Below, one piece after another: positions 11,532 to 21,271 of a stretch of DNA of 64,000 nucleotides. A model generated the notes under the pieces. That model worked only from the letters and a program-made list of their open reading frames with translations, did no database searches and was not told the origin of the DNA. Source of the stretch: Gigaspora margarita. Taxonomy: Eukaryota; Glomeromycota; Glomeromycetes; Diversisporales; Gigasporaceae. Where the stretch lies: assembly GCA_009809945.1 (NCBI GenBank), contig WTPW01000716.1, positions 218,764-282,763 on the forward strand, given 5' to 3'. The translations under genes and the position numbers were made by a program. Positions within the stretch are counted from its first letter, which is position 1. Each line of letters begins with the position of its first letter.

Positions 11532-11632
11532 AGAGAGGTAGAGGAGATAGAGGAGGTAGAGGAGATAAGAAAGGTAGAGGATATAAGGGAGATAGAGGAG
11601 GTAGAAGAGGTATGAGAGGCAGAGGGTTATTT
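11532..11632 (+). repeat. Purine-rich GAGGTA tract; plus frame reads as an RGG box
   Basis: About 100 bp of almost pure purine on the plus strand, made of AGAGGTAGAGGA-like units. Translated in one frame it gives an uninterrupted R/G/D/K peptide (RGRGDRGGRGDKKGRGYKG and on). No start or upstream exon was identified. It could be a remnant of an RGG-domain gene or just a purine microsatellite. Confidence 0.5.
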
Positions 11633-11639
11633 AAAATAA

Positions 11640-13161
11640 GTGTAGCATATTCTGCTCTAAAATATTATTAAAAATAGTACGATTTGCTTCAGTATTCATG
11701 TTAATGGGTATTAATTCTAGTTTAATTCAAGGGTCAAGGATAGCAGCTATAAATACTGTTTTGTCATAAATTTTATTAGCATATTTTTGAATTTTTTTAG
11801 ACATCTGAGTTGCAGCTATTTTGAGAAATTTCAAATTTTTTGGATTTAAAATGCATGATAAAATATTATTGACAATATTGTTGATTAGAAAATTGAAATA
11901 CCTAAGGTTATATACATGCTACCGGAAAGAATATTAGTGGTTTCATAAAATGGCTTAAGAAACTGCATGGTGACTTGAAGATTGTTTTCTTTTTATGGGA
12001 TGAGTTAAAATTTATCAAGATTTTTATTGTATCTAATTGTAGCTAAAAACATTGTAGGTATAGTTATGTAGGTTGAAAGCATAAAATAGGTACTATTCCA
12101 GCAGGTTGAAACATTCTGTGGAATTTTACAAGTTGCTTCACCTTCACCAACTAACTGTCTAAGTTCTTTAAAATCTTGAGTTATAGATGATGATGATGAG
12201 ATAGTATTAACAAAATTATGCACTTTTTCAATTGATGGTTTAATAGGTGATAAACTAGTTATAACAATAAAATTTAAGACATGAGCCAAGCAGTGACAAG
12301 ATTGAAAGTAAAAATTATAATTTTTTAAAATTAAATTATTCTTTAATTATCATTGCTAAAATTATAGTAGCACCTCCATTGGTAGTAGCACAAAGAATCT
12401 TGTCAGTAATATTAAAACCTACAAAAACAGAGCACAATTTAACATCAATTTCTTTACTTGTATGTGGATGAGAGAGCATACAAATATCAAGTAAGATTTT
12501 TTTGAGATTTCAGTTACTAACTATCCAATGTGCTATAATACAAATAAAAGGTACATTGGCACGAGAGGTCCAAATATCTAATGTAATAGAAATTTTACTA
12601 GAAATTTGTTCAAAAAGAGATTGATATCCTTTTTCATTATGGCAAAGTCTTTTAGAATAATAGACTTAATAACATCACACAAAGGCAAGTCTATACTAAT
12701 ATTGAGATATCAGATCAAAGAAGCAAATAATTGGCTTGAAACAATAGAAAAAGGTAGTGTATCTAAATAATTCATTCAGCTACTAACATATTAAATTTAG
12801 TTTTTTGAGCCATTGAGAGGATTTGTTTTGAAATTGTAAATTTAGGCATAAATGTAAAACATTGTTGAATTAGCATTGATTTGTTTAATTCCCAGCCTGG
12901 ATGTTGAGAGTCGAGGTGTTTACATAAATTACCAGTAGCTGTAGATACACTAAATTCACTTTTACAGATACTGCAAATTACTGATTTATTATCAATAGTT
13001 TTTTGTATAAAATAGAATCTAACAGAAGAGAAAAGTTTAGTACTAGGTGTTTTTGAAACAGTAGGAATGTTAGGCATAATATCTGCACTATTACTTGTAG
13101 TAGTGACACCCTTAGCCATACTGTTATTGGGAATAGTTTCAAAAAGGTCATCAGTATCCAT
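11640..13161 (-). pseudogene. BED zinc-finger hAT transposase, degenerate
   Basis: The minus strand starts with a 129-codon frame (13161-12772) holding a BED-like zinc finger: CSIC, then HLDSQH about 20 residues on. Downstream pieces show hAT core blocks: SKISITLDIWTSRANVPF and IAHWIVSN (about 12600-12510), DKILCATTNGGA (about 12400), then QNVSTCWNSTYFMLSTYI (about 12110) and KIQKYANKIYDKTVFIAAIL (about 11750). Frames shift at several points. In-frame TGA codons fall at 12510-12512 (likely Trp) and 11727-11729 (LDP-stop-IKLEL, likely Arg). The C-terminal dimerisation region is not seen. The element cannot move by itself now. Confidence 0.8.
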
Positions 13162-13785
13162 TATGATATATGTTTGTAGAGAAGTTAGAGTTAATTTTTA
13201 AATCAAATATAAATAGAGCAGATATGTTTTGAGCTTTTTTTATATTGAGCAGTAGTCTAGTAAAATGTTTCTGATCATCAAAATAATTAATAAATTAAAA
13301 ATGATAAAACTAATTATCAGTCGAAGAGTTCTCAAATTCTAGACCGATATTTTCCTAGACCATCATTCATTTACTAACAATGAGTTATGCAAAATCTATA
13401 TTAAGAAATTATTCACACTCTCAATTGGATTTTTTGAGGCTATAACTGTAAGATTTTTTCTTTTTTTTTTATAAAAAATTTATTTTTTTTTGCTATTGTT
13501 CATATAAATTTTATGATTAACCTACTATTGAGCTATGTATAGATAGATTGGCTAACAATCAAGCCGGATTAATGTGATTTTCTTAAGCCAGTTATCCAGC
13601 TTGAAGTGGCTTTGCTCCAAAGCCATGGTTAAAGTTCCAAAGCCATGGTTGGCTTGGTTGCAGCTTATTTCTACTGCCAAGTCAAGTTCATAATTTAAAT
13701 TGCTAATAAATTTTCAGCAAACCGGTTGATAGCATGCAAATAACTTCAAAATTAATAGAAGATTTTCAGCGAATTGGTTGAGGGT
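13162..13785. other. Gene-free stretch with an AAGCCA/TGGCTT word cluster
   Basis: AAGCCAT, TGGCTT and AAAGCCATGGTT recur at 13555-13700, resembling the duplicated AGCC-word block at 17089-17287. The rest is AT-rich. Part of it (13200-13380, with TCTAGACC words) may be the 5' end of the hAT transposon whose gene lies to the left. Confidence 0.4.
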
Positions 13786-16368
13786 TAATGATGCTGCCCG
13801 AAACTCTTTTGCCCCAAAAACTGAAACCGAAACTAGTTTTAAATAACCAAAACTAATTTTCAAAACTCCGAAACTATGTAAAAAACCTGAAACTATGTAA
13901 AAAACCTGAAACTATACTAAACTCCATTATTATCTGAAACTATTTTGGAAGTATAAACATTCAATGCAGGGTAGCTTATTATCGGGTATTATTAAAAAAA
14001 TTCTCACACATACCCAATTTAATAAATTAAACACGATTAAAAAAACAGGGTTTGACATACATTTGTATGTACTAGAACTCTGCAAGTATCAGCACGATTT
14101 AGTAGTGCCGGCATTGAGCTTTAGTACATACGTACTGTACATATGTACATGCCAATTCTATTTGCCATTATCTTTTTTTTTTATTTTTTTTTTATTTATT
14201 CTTCTATTATATTAAGCACAAACGTCTGTCCGTCACGCTAACAGAAAAGTATATGAACTGCCGATCATTATAATACTATTACCTTATTAGAGTTAGTGCT
14301 CGTACCTGAATAACTCTTATAGTATAGAATAATCCTTTTATCACGTAGCGTTCAACTTGCGCTTTTCTTATTGTATTCCGTACTGTGTAAAGTACGTAAT
14401 AGAAAAATAAAATAAGTGCTTACTGTACAAGTATGTATTTATATATATATAAATATAATAATTATGATTAAATACTTAAGTTTAAAGGTAATTGATTTAT
14501 ATCAACCTATTAAATAAATATAATAAATAAACAAACTATTAAAATCATGTTCTTATTTAAAATTATGATGTAGACAAGTTTTACACTGGATAATGCTAGT
14601 TTTAATTAATTTTAAACTTTTTTTTTTTAACCATTTTTTTTATTTTAATTATTTTTAACCAATTTTTTTATTTTATTTTAGGATGATCTTAACGCTCGTA
14701 CATATGCATATAAAGATATATATATTAGTGCTCTTTACAAATAAAGTTCAAGTTTCGTTCCTTACAAGTAAACGGCTCTAACAATACCACATTCTGCCCT
14801 ATGTAAAATGTCCCAAAAACCAAACACTATAATTAAAATAAACTTTTATATTGCCTGCCCGTTGTTAAGCATAGTGATGATAGACCTTTATTTGAATTAG
14901 CCTTGTGCCTGTATTGTTTTCTGTCCTAGACTTGATGTACTATGGTAAAGCCGTGGTTATTGAACAAAGTGTAGATTACCTCATCCAGAGATTTCAGTTA
15001 TTCAACATACATAATTGTTACGGTTTTAAAGAGACAGTTTAGCTAATAATAGAGCCAAAGAATAGAAGAATAGCACCAACTAACATTTACTTACCCGATG
15101 AAATACTCCACTTTGCCAAATCTAACTGCCTCTTTAACTAAACTGGATATTGATTTCACGAATGTATAGGCCTCAGAGTAAATGCCCACATTGCTTACTT
15201 TTGTCTTAGACTTCCTAGACCTAACCTTAAACTAAAGAATTGTTGCATGCCGATTCTGCCCTTCAACAAAAAAAAATCAACCACTACTAAAAATCATCTA
15301 TTTCTACTAACGTTACTACCAAAGCAGAACCAAATACTTCCATCAGAAAACCCATTCAATCCAAGTAACCCAACATTGATCGCCAAAAAGATAAAAAAAA
15401 CAACTTTACTGGCATACAATGACACTAATACCAGATAAACGACAAGGCCCAAAGACGACGCGAATATAATGATACAAAAAGAAAAGAATCAGTTATCAAG
15501 AAATAAAAAGCAAACTTGATAAGAAAAAACAGATACATATATAGATAACCCAATGATGCGAAGCATAGCACTATAAAAAAAGCTAGTTAGTACAGTAGTA
15601 AGAAACATAATATAGGCAGAAAAAATATACATATATATAGCGTATATGCAGATCCTAATATATGTATAACATATCGTGGTGAATTTCACCACTGGTAAAT
15701 CTTAAATTAATTATTTTATTCAATTTTTTTTCTTTTTTATTTTAAATGTTTATTTTTATTAATAATTTTTTTTTTTTATATATAATTTTTTTTATTTTTT
15801 CGCTTTATTTGTTTTTTAAAATTAATTTTATTTTTTTTATTTTTTTTCATTTAAATTTTTAATTTTTGTTTTTTTAAATTATGTTTTTTTTATTTTAACA
15901 TTATTTTTAATTATTATTTATTTATTTATTTATTTTGGATCTTTTACGGGTGGATAGTGCGATAGATGTTTTTAGGTAAGTAAGGTTTGTGGGGTATGCG
16001 CATATATGCTATGGCGCAGTGGGAATAAAAAGTAAATTTCCAGTTATTCCTTACTATGGAAATAACTAGAAATTTAATTTTTATTCCTACCCACCATTGA
16101 TATATGTGCTAGAAATGCGACTGCTATCCATTTAAGAAATTTTGATTTTGTCTGTAAATAAACTAAATGCATGAGACAAAATTTAGGGATAAAGCATGTA
16201 TACAGAATTTATTAGCAGACCAGTTTCGGAGTATTAGTATAGTTTTGAAGTATCAGTATAGTTTCGGTCTTTAGGCAAGTTTCAGCCAAGAAGATCATGC
16301 CCGAAACTGGTAATACCAGTTTCGGTTTCAGTCAATCCGAAACTATATAGTTTCGGGCAGCATCATTA
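13786..16368. mobile_element. hAT-type element, 2.58 kb, with CCGAAAC word ends and no transposase
   Basis: Ends TAATGATGCTGCCCGAAACT and its reverse complement are flanked by an 8-bp duplication with one mismatch (TTGAGGGT 13778-13785; TTGAGGAT 16369-16376). About 150 bp at each end repeats CCGAAAC, GAAACTA and GTTTCGG. The interior has no frame longer than about 83 codons and nothing resembling a transposase; 14690-15480 is less AT-rich than its surroundings and unexplained. A small MITE (15995-16110) sits near the right end. Confidence 0.8.
15995..16110. repeat. Hairpin MITE with GTGGGAATAAAA ends, copy 1
   Basis: CAGTGGGAATAAAAAGTAAA pairs with TTTAATTTTTATTCCTACCC across a short loop (TTACTATGG). 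Flanks repeat CATATATG. A second copy is at 38331-38432. Confidence 0.7.
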
Positions 16369-16545
16369 TTGAGGATATGCGAATGACCTTAAATACAGTA
16401 AAAGCAACAAAGTTCAAAAATGCTGATAGATTTTTAGCAAACCAGCTAGATACAATAGTGTGTGAATTATTACCAAAATTAGATCAAATGGGGCGTCATT
16501 AGTCTTTTATTGCTTAAACTAATTTATTTAAAACATTTTAATTAA

Positions 16546-16874
16546 GGAGGTTGTTAAATATCGCAGGTTGCTATATCGCAGGTTAATATGATTGGCCAAT
16601 TAGATCACAGGATCTTGTGTAACAAAATAAATGAAAAATTAGAAAAATTACAAAAAAATTCAAAATTTTTAAATAACTTGAAACTTCATTATGTAAACTA
16701 GTCTTGGGCTTCTAATTAAAAGTTTTTAGCGCTTAATTTTGCATATATATATGCACCCTCTAACCTAATATTAATACTAGTTTGGACCCTAACCCTAACT
16801 AATAATCATTTTGATTTTTTTTAAATATAACCTGCGATATTGCAACCTGCTAAATTTATCAAAATCCTTAATTA
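16546..16874 (+). repeat. TIR MITE with ATCGCAGGTTA ends, copy 1
   Basis: About 50-bp inverted ends carry GCAGGTTGC and ATATCGCAGGTTAATAT. The middle includes a telomere-like ACCCTAACCCTAACT (16785-16799). A reversed second copy is at 53938-54238 and shares the middle (CTTGGGCTTCTAATTAAAAG). A more distant relative is at 36885-37175. Confidence 0.75.
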
Positions 16875-17088
16875 ATTTAAGATCTTGCCGTGTATTAATA
16901 AATAAAAAAAGTAAAAAAAAAGTAAATTAAAAAAAATTAGGTAAATAAAAAAGTTTTTAATTTATAAAGAAAGTCCCGAATTAAGATGCAATTGGTCATT
17001 ATACAGTTATTAGCATTCGAGAAAACTTTTTTAAAAAAGCACGATAAAGTTGAGCACAATTTAAGTCACAATACTAGATGATTTACTA

Positions 17089-17287
17089 TTGGCTAATAGT
17101 CAACCATTTTTGGAGCTAATACTTTATTAGTAAGCCCATAGCTGAGCCAATGATCAGCTTCAAGGTCTTTAGCCAAGCCATTTTTGGAGCCAATACCTTA
17201 TTAGTAAACCCATAGCCGAGCTGATGATCAGCTCGGTTTAGCCATTCAGCTTTGGCTCCATTCGCATCACTATTCATAGCCAATCCT
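17089..17287. repeat. Duplicated AGCC/GGCT word block
   Basis: Two units of about 74 bp (from 17104 and 17178) share CCATTTTTGGAGC, TTATTAGTAA and CCCATAG followed by TGATCAGCT. An outer pair TATTGGCTAATAG and TATTCATAGCCAAT may be MITE ends. No TSD was found. Confidence 0.5.
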
Positions 17288-17400
17288 ATCATAACTAATA
17301 ACCTGCTATAACTGATAAAAAATTGGTCCCATGCCTGTTCTATAATTTAAACATGATAACCTGCTATTTTGATATTCAATACTCAAAAATCAGATATCAA
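17288..17400. repeat. Dispersed repeat with ATAACCTGCTAT words, copy 1
   Basis: CTAATAACCTGCTATAA and GATAACCTGCTATTT flank CCCATGCCTGTTC. A reversed, diverged copy is at 50590-50715. Confidence 0.6.
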
Positions 17401-17814
17401 TAAGAATTCAGGTTTGTTAGATAGAATAAATAGATTTGATTGGCTCAGATTAGATTTTTATAACTGAGTATATCTACAATAAATACAGTCTAGCCAATTA
17501 TATTTATTTATAACTGTGTGACCAGGAGTCTATTAGTATTTTAAAGCTGATAACCTTTCAAAACCAATACAAAAGCTGTCTACCATGCATCGGATTTAAA
17601 GAAAAGTCAAAAACCTCAAATATAGGGGTTGGGAACTAATAAGCAAGCTTTGGTCATGTAATACCTAACTTGCATGCGTATATAATATAAATCATAATCT
17701 TGAAATTTGTTAATCCATGTTATCGATATTGACAATCTGACATCAATGNAATACTTTTATTTTATAGATATTAATACTTAAGAGTCAATAGCTAAGCTAA
17801 CTTTTCATTTTTTT

Positions 17815-18182
17815 NNNANNNTNNGNGNNNTANNNTNNATNNTNNTGTNTNTGNNNNNNNNNNNNNNNNNNNNNNNNNNNNNNNNNNNNNNNNNNNNNNN
17901 NNNNNNNNNNNNNNNNNNNNNNNNNNNNNNNNNNNNNNNNNNNNNNNNNNNNNNNNNNNNNNNNNNNNNNNNNNNNNNNNNNNNNNNNNNNNNNNNNNNN
18001 NNNNNNNNNNNNNNNNNNNNNNNNNNNNNNNNNNNNNNNNNNNNNNNNNNNNNNNNNNNNNNNNNNNNNNNNNNNNNNNNNNNNNNNNNNNNNNNNNNNN
18101 NNNNNNNNNNNNNNNNNNNNNNNNNNNNNNNNNNNNNNNNNNNNNNNNNNNNNNNNNNNNNNNNNNNNNNNNANNNNCNNNN
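17815..18182. other. Assembly gap with scattered base calls
   Basis: A run of N that at its edges still contains isolated A, C, G and T calls. Single N also occur nearby (for example 17749, 18296, 18304). This points to a low-coverage consensus and not a sized scaffold gap. Confidence 0.95.
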
Positions 18183-18883
18183 GGGAGACTTAGTGAAATT
18201 CTATAATATATATATATATTAAATTTACACGATTAAAACTAATTAAGATAATTAAACATTCTCAAAACTTTTGAATACCCCATGTAACAAATGCANGACT
18301 AAGNATATATTNATTTATGGCTCTATTTTTATAAAACCATCAGCTGTTTCTGTATATTTACCCAAAAAGCGATCAAACTAGNGGATTATAACCATCAAGT
18401 ATCTCATCTGTATTGCTGACAATCATGATATAAGATATATTATCACAAAGCNTATGAAATGTTTCATNCGTAAACCCGTATATACAACTGTACCTCTAAG
18501 TAAAAGTTTAAGTTTGGACGGAATGTTTGTGATGTATGGTGGTCATTTTGTGTAAGTTATATACATCGATATAGATCAAATAGAACAACTTTATTTTAAA
18601 AATACATACCGTATTATTGCAACAATAAAATTATATAAATTTATTTATCATTAACTAAATTATCAGGATCTGAGCTAAAATTGCCAATGAACGGATCCAA
18701 AAACTTTAGATTTTGCGCCATAAACTAGTGATGTTGAAATTACAGATCCTTACATAATAATTACTTCTTCTTCATTTATTTCTTCTTCATTTATTTCATC
18801 TATACTTAATTCAATTATTTTAGTGTCTAAAAAAAAAAAAGATTGTAAGACAGCGTTAAAGAAGGATAATTTATTAAAAAAAT
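18183..18883. other. Gene-free flank downstream of the kinase gene
   Basis: AT-rich sequence with a few N. TTCTTCATTTATT is tandemly repeated near 18770-18800, and an A-run lies at 18829-18840. It would contain the 3' untranslated region of the kinase. No other gene is seen. Confidence 0.5.
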
Positions 18884-20028
18884 TTATAAAGTATAGTATT
18901 CACCTTGATATTGATAAGCACTATTAAAAGAAATCAATTTGCTTTTATCATCTGTTTCAACATATTCTTGCATAAGTTCAGTTTTAATTTTACATATGTT
19001 TTTCTCAGATTCACATAATTCCATTAAAATATTTTTATTGTTCTGCCACTCTATAAATATATCGTAAATTTCTGCAGCTGATGGTCGTTTTTCTGGTTTT
19101 TTATCCCAGCATTTTTTTATAAGATTTGAATAACATCGTGCTGTGCTTTCAAAAATGCGTGGTCGCAAACCATCATATATTTGTATTTGAAGCTGTCGTT
19201 CATCTTTTTGTTCGTAGCATACTGGCCTTCCATATAAAATTTCCCACATAATTATACCAAGTGAATAAATATCTGATGCTTTGGAATATGGTTCCCCATT
19301 TAAGACTTCTGGTGCGATATATGGCAAAATTCCATAAATTCCTTTGTCCTTAGTTTTTGATTTTACATTGGTTGATATTGATAGTCCTAAATCTGCAATA
19401 TACGCACTATGTAAGTCATCTTGAAGTATATTTCCACTATGCAAATCTCGGTGAATAAGGTCTTGAGAATGAATTATCTTGAGATCAGAAGCAATACAAA
19501 GTAAAATATTTAATTTCTTTTCCCATTCTATTTGTGCCATAGAGTGAAGATTATTGCGTAAAGAACCCATTCTTGCATATTCCATAACAAGTATATAATC
19601 TTTAGACGTGCTGTCTTTTGATATTCCAAACCATTTTAAGAATGTTGGATTTTTAAGTCCAATGTCACAGTACGCCTTTAGCTTATAATAAAAGAAAGAT
19701 ATATCTTAAATATAATACATAAACAGTTAATAAAATATAAAATTTTTAATATAATTACCTCTTTTATAAATTCATCATAATAGCCATTTGATTTATGAAG
19801 TAATTTAAGTGCAACATCTCTCCATAAATTTTGACTTGGATCAAGCCACATAGCACAGAATACTGTTGCAAAACCTCCTTTTCCTATCGGTTGAATATTT
19901 TCAAATTCATTGTGAGAAATCCATGTCAATCGGTATTTATTTTCAACCACTATGTTTTTCAAATCATCATCAATATCTGGATTTTTAAGAATTCGTTTAT
20001 TTGAAACTGATAAGCAAATATCGTGCAA
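18884..20028 (-). CDS. TKL-like protein kinase, two exons
   Basis: Exon 1 (20028-19759) and exon 2 (19681-18884) join in frame to give 355 residues. The kinase fold is clear: glycine loop IGKGGFATVF (48-57), VALK lysine (about 75), catalytic HRDLHSGN (167-174), DLG in place of DFG (187-189), APE (213-215), and KCWDKKPEKRPSAAEI near the end. This is the layout of the large kinase families of arbuscular mycorrhizal fungi that resemble TKL kinases. It should phosphorylate Ser/Thr; the substrate is unknown. The N-terminal start is the first Met after a possible upstream intron (a GTAATT donor near 20092), so the true protein may be longer. A Sel1-repeat frame lies just upstream on the same strand. 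Confidence 0.85.
19682..19758 (-). other. Intron in the kinase gene (77 nt, GT-AG)
   Basis: The donor GTAATT follows GAATTTATAAAAGAG, and the acceptor ends TTATTATAAG before CTAAAGGCGTAC. Splicing joins DEFIKE to LKAYCDIG without a frame change. Reading through instead puts unlike residues into the kinase N-lobe. Confidence 0.8.
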
Positions 20029-20186
20029 ATTTCAGTTGATTTTTATATAATATTTAAATTATAATAATCAAAATAACAATAGAAATTACCTGATGCTAAC
20101 TTTTTCTCTCTAGTTAATTATTGAAAAATGAATTATTAAATGAATGAAAAAAATCAGTTATATATGTATATAAAGGTAAATATTTA

Positions 20187-20708
20187 TTACTTTCGATACC
20201 AATTGTTGGCCTCTTTTAAATCTCTAGCTATTCCAATTCCATTTCGATAGCAATCACCGACTCGAGACATTCCAGCAGCCACTCCCATATCAGCAGATTT
20301 TTTATAATAAATGAATGCTTTATATTCATCTTTTTCAACACCATCTCCATGATGATAACAAACACCAACATTATATGTTCCATTAGCATTACCCATATCG
20401 GCAGATTTTTTATAATAAATAAATGCTTTATGTTCATCTTTCTTAACACCAATTCATTTATTGTAACAATATCCAACATCATATGTTCCCTCTATATTAC
20501 CAATGTCGGCAGATTTTTGATAATAAATAAATGCCTTATGTTCATCTTTTTCAACTCCAATTCCATGATGATAACAATAGCCAACATTATATGTTGCACT
20601 AGAATCACCCATATCGGCTGATTTTTGATAACGAACGAACACTTTATACTCCTCATTTTCAGTTTCATCTCCATAATCAACGCTATACATTCCACTAGTA
20701 CTGCTCAT
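20187..20708 (-). pseudogene. Sel1-repeat protein frame with one in-frame TGA
   Basis: Four 36-residue Sel1-like units, plus a degraded first one, repeat SADMG, YNVGYCYHHG, GVEKDE and KAFIYYQK in a single frame. The frame ends EANNWYRK and a TAA stop. A TGA at 20454-20456 interrupts it after YCYNK, where the other units have Gly. Units are 108 bp and very similar at the DNA level. Sel1 repeats form helical scaffolds for protein contacts and are often joined to kinases in these fungi. Here they lie upstream of the kinase and end with their own stop. A TTTGCAG just before the first Met could be a splice acceptor, so the 5' end is open. It is either a pseudogene or a gene with a recent stop. Confidence 0.65.
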
Positions 20709-20954
20709 ATCTGCAAATTATTTGATAACTGGTAATATGCAATAATGAGTAAAAAATTATAATAAATATGCGCTACCTATTTATATTAGAAGTTTTCACA
20801 TTGTGTAACAATACTAGTAATACATATCTAACACATGACCCATCTGCGAGTGACCAGTACAAGGACGATGATATGTTGTGATTCACAAAATATCACAAAA
20901 GTCACAAAATTTTGTGAAAATCACAAAATTTCACTTGTTTGCACATAGTTTTAC

Positions 20955-21055
20955 GGAAGGTCCCAAAAATTCCTGGTCGGAATGCATCGGAATCCTGGTC
21001 GGTAGGGCCGGAAATTATCGATTTTGCCCGGATCATTAAAAATTTTACTAATAAA
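20955..21055. repeat. Fragment of the GGTCCC MITE family
   Basis: GAAGGTCCCAAAAATTCC, GTCGGAATGCATCGGAATCC and AATTATCGATTTTGCCC match the element at 8583-8728. The right end is missing. Confidence 0.6.
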
Positions 21056-21271
21056 GCCGTTCATTAAGTAAAAAGTGCCCAGCTGATAATTTTGCAATAG
21101 AATCTATTAACCGACCTAAATCCGACTGGATTGCCCTTAGCTTTTCTTTATATAGTACTCGATGATCGTCAAAATTTATCTAAAGAATCACCCATCTATT
21201 AATGTATTTTTAACCGAGATTGAATTATTATAGAAATTTTTTATATAGAACTTTTGGGTTTTTATATATTT

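Noticed and set aside
20349..20621. 90-codon plus frame
   Set aside because: It is antisense to the Sel1 repeats, with repeat periodicity only.
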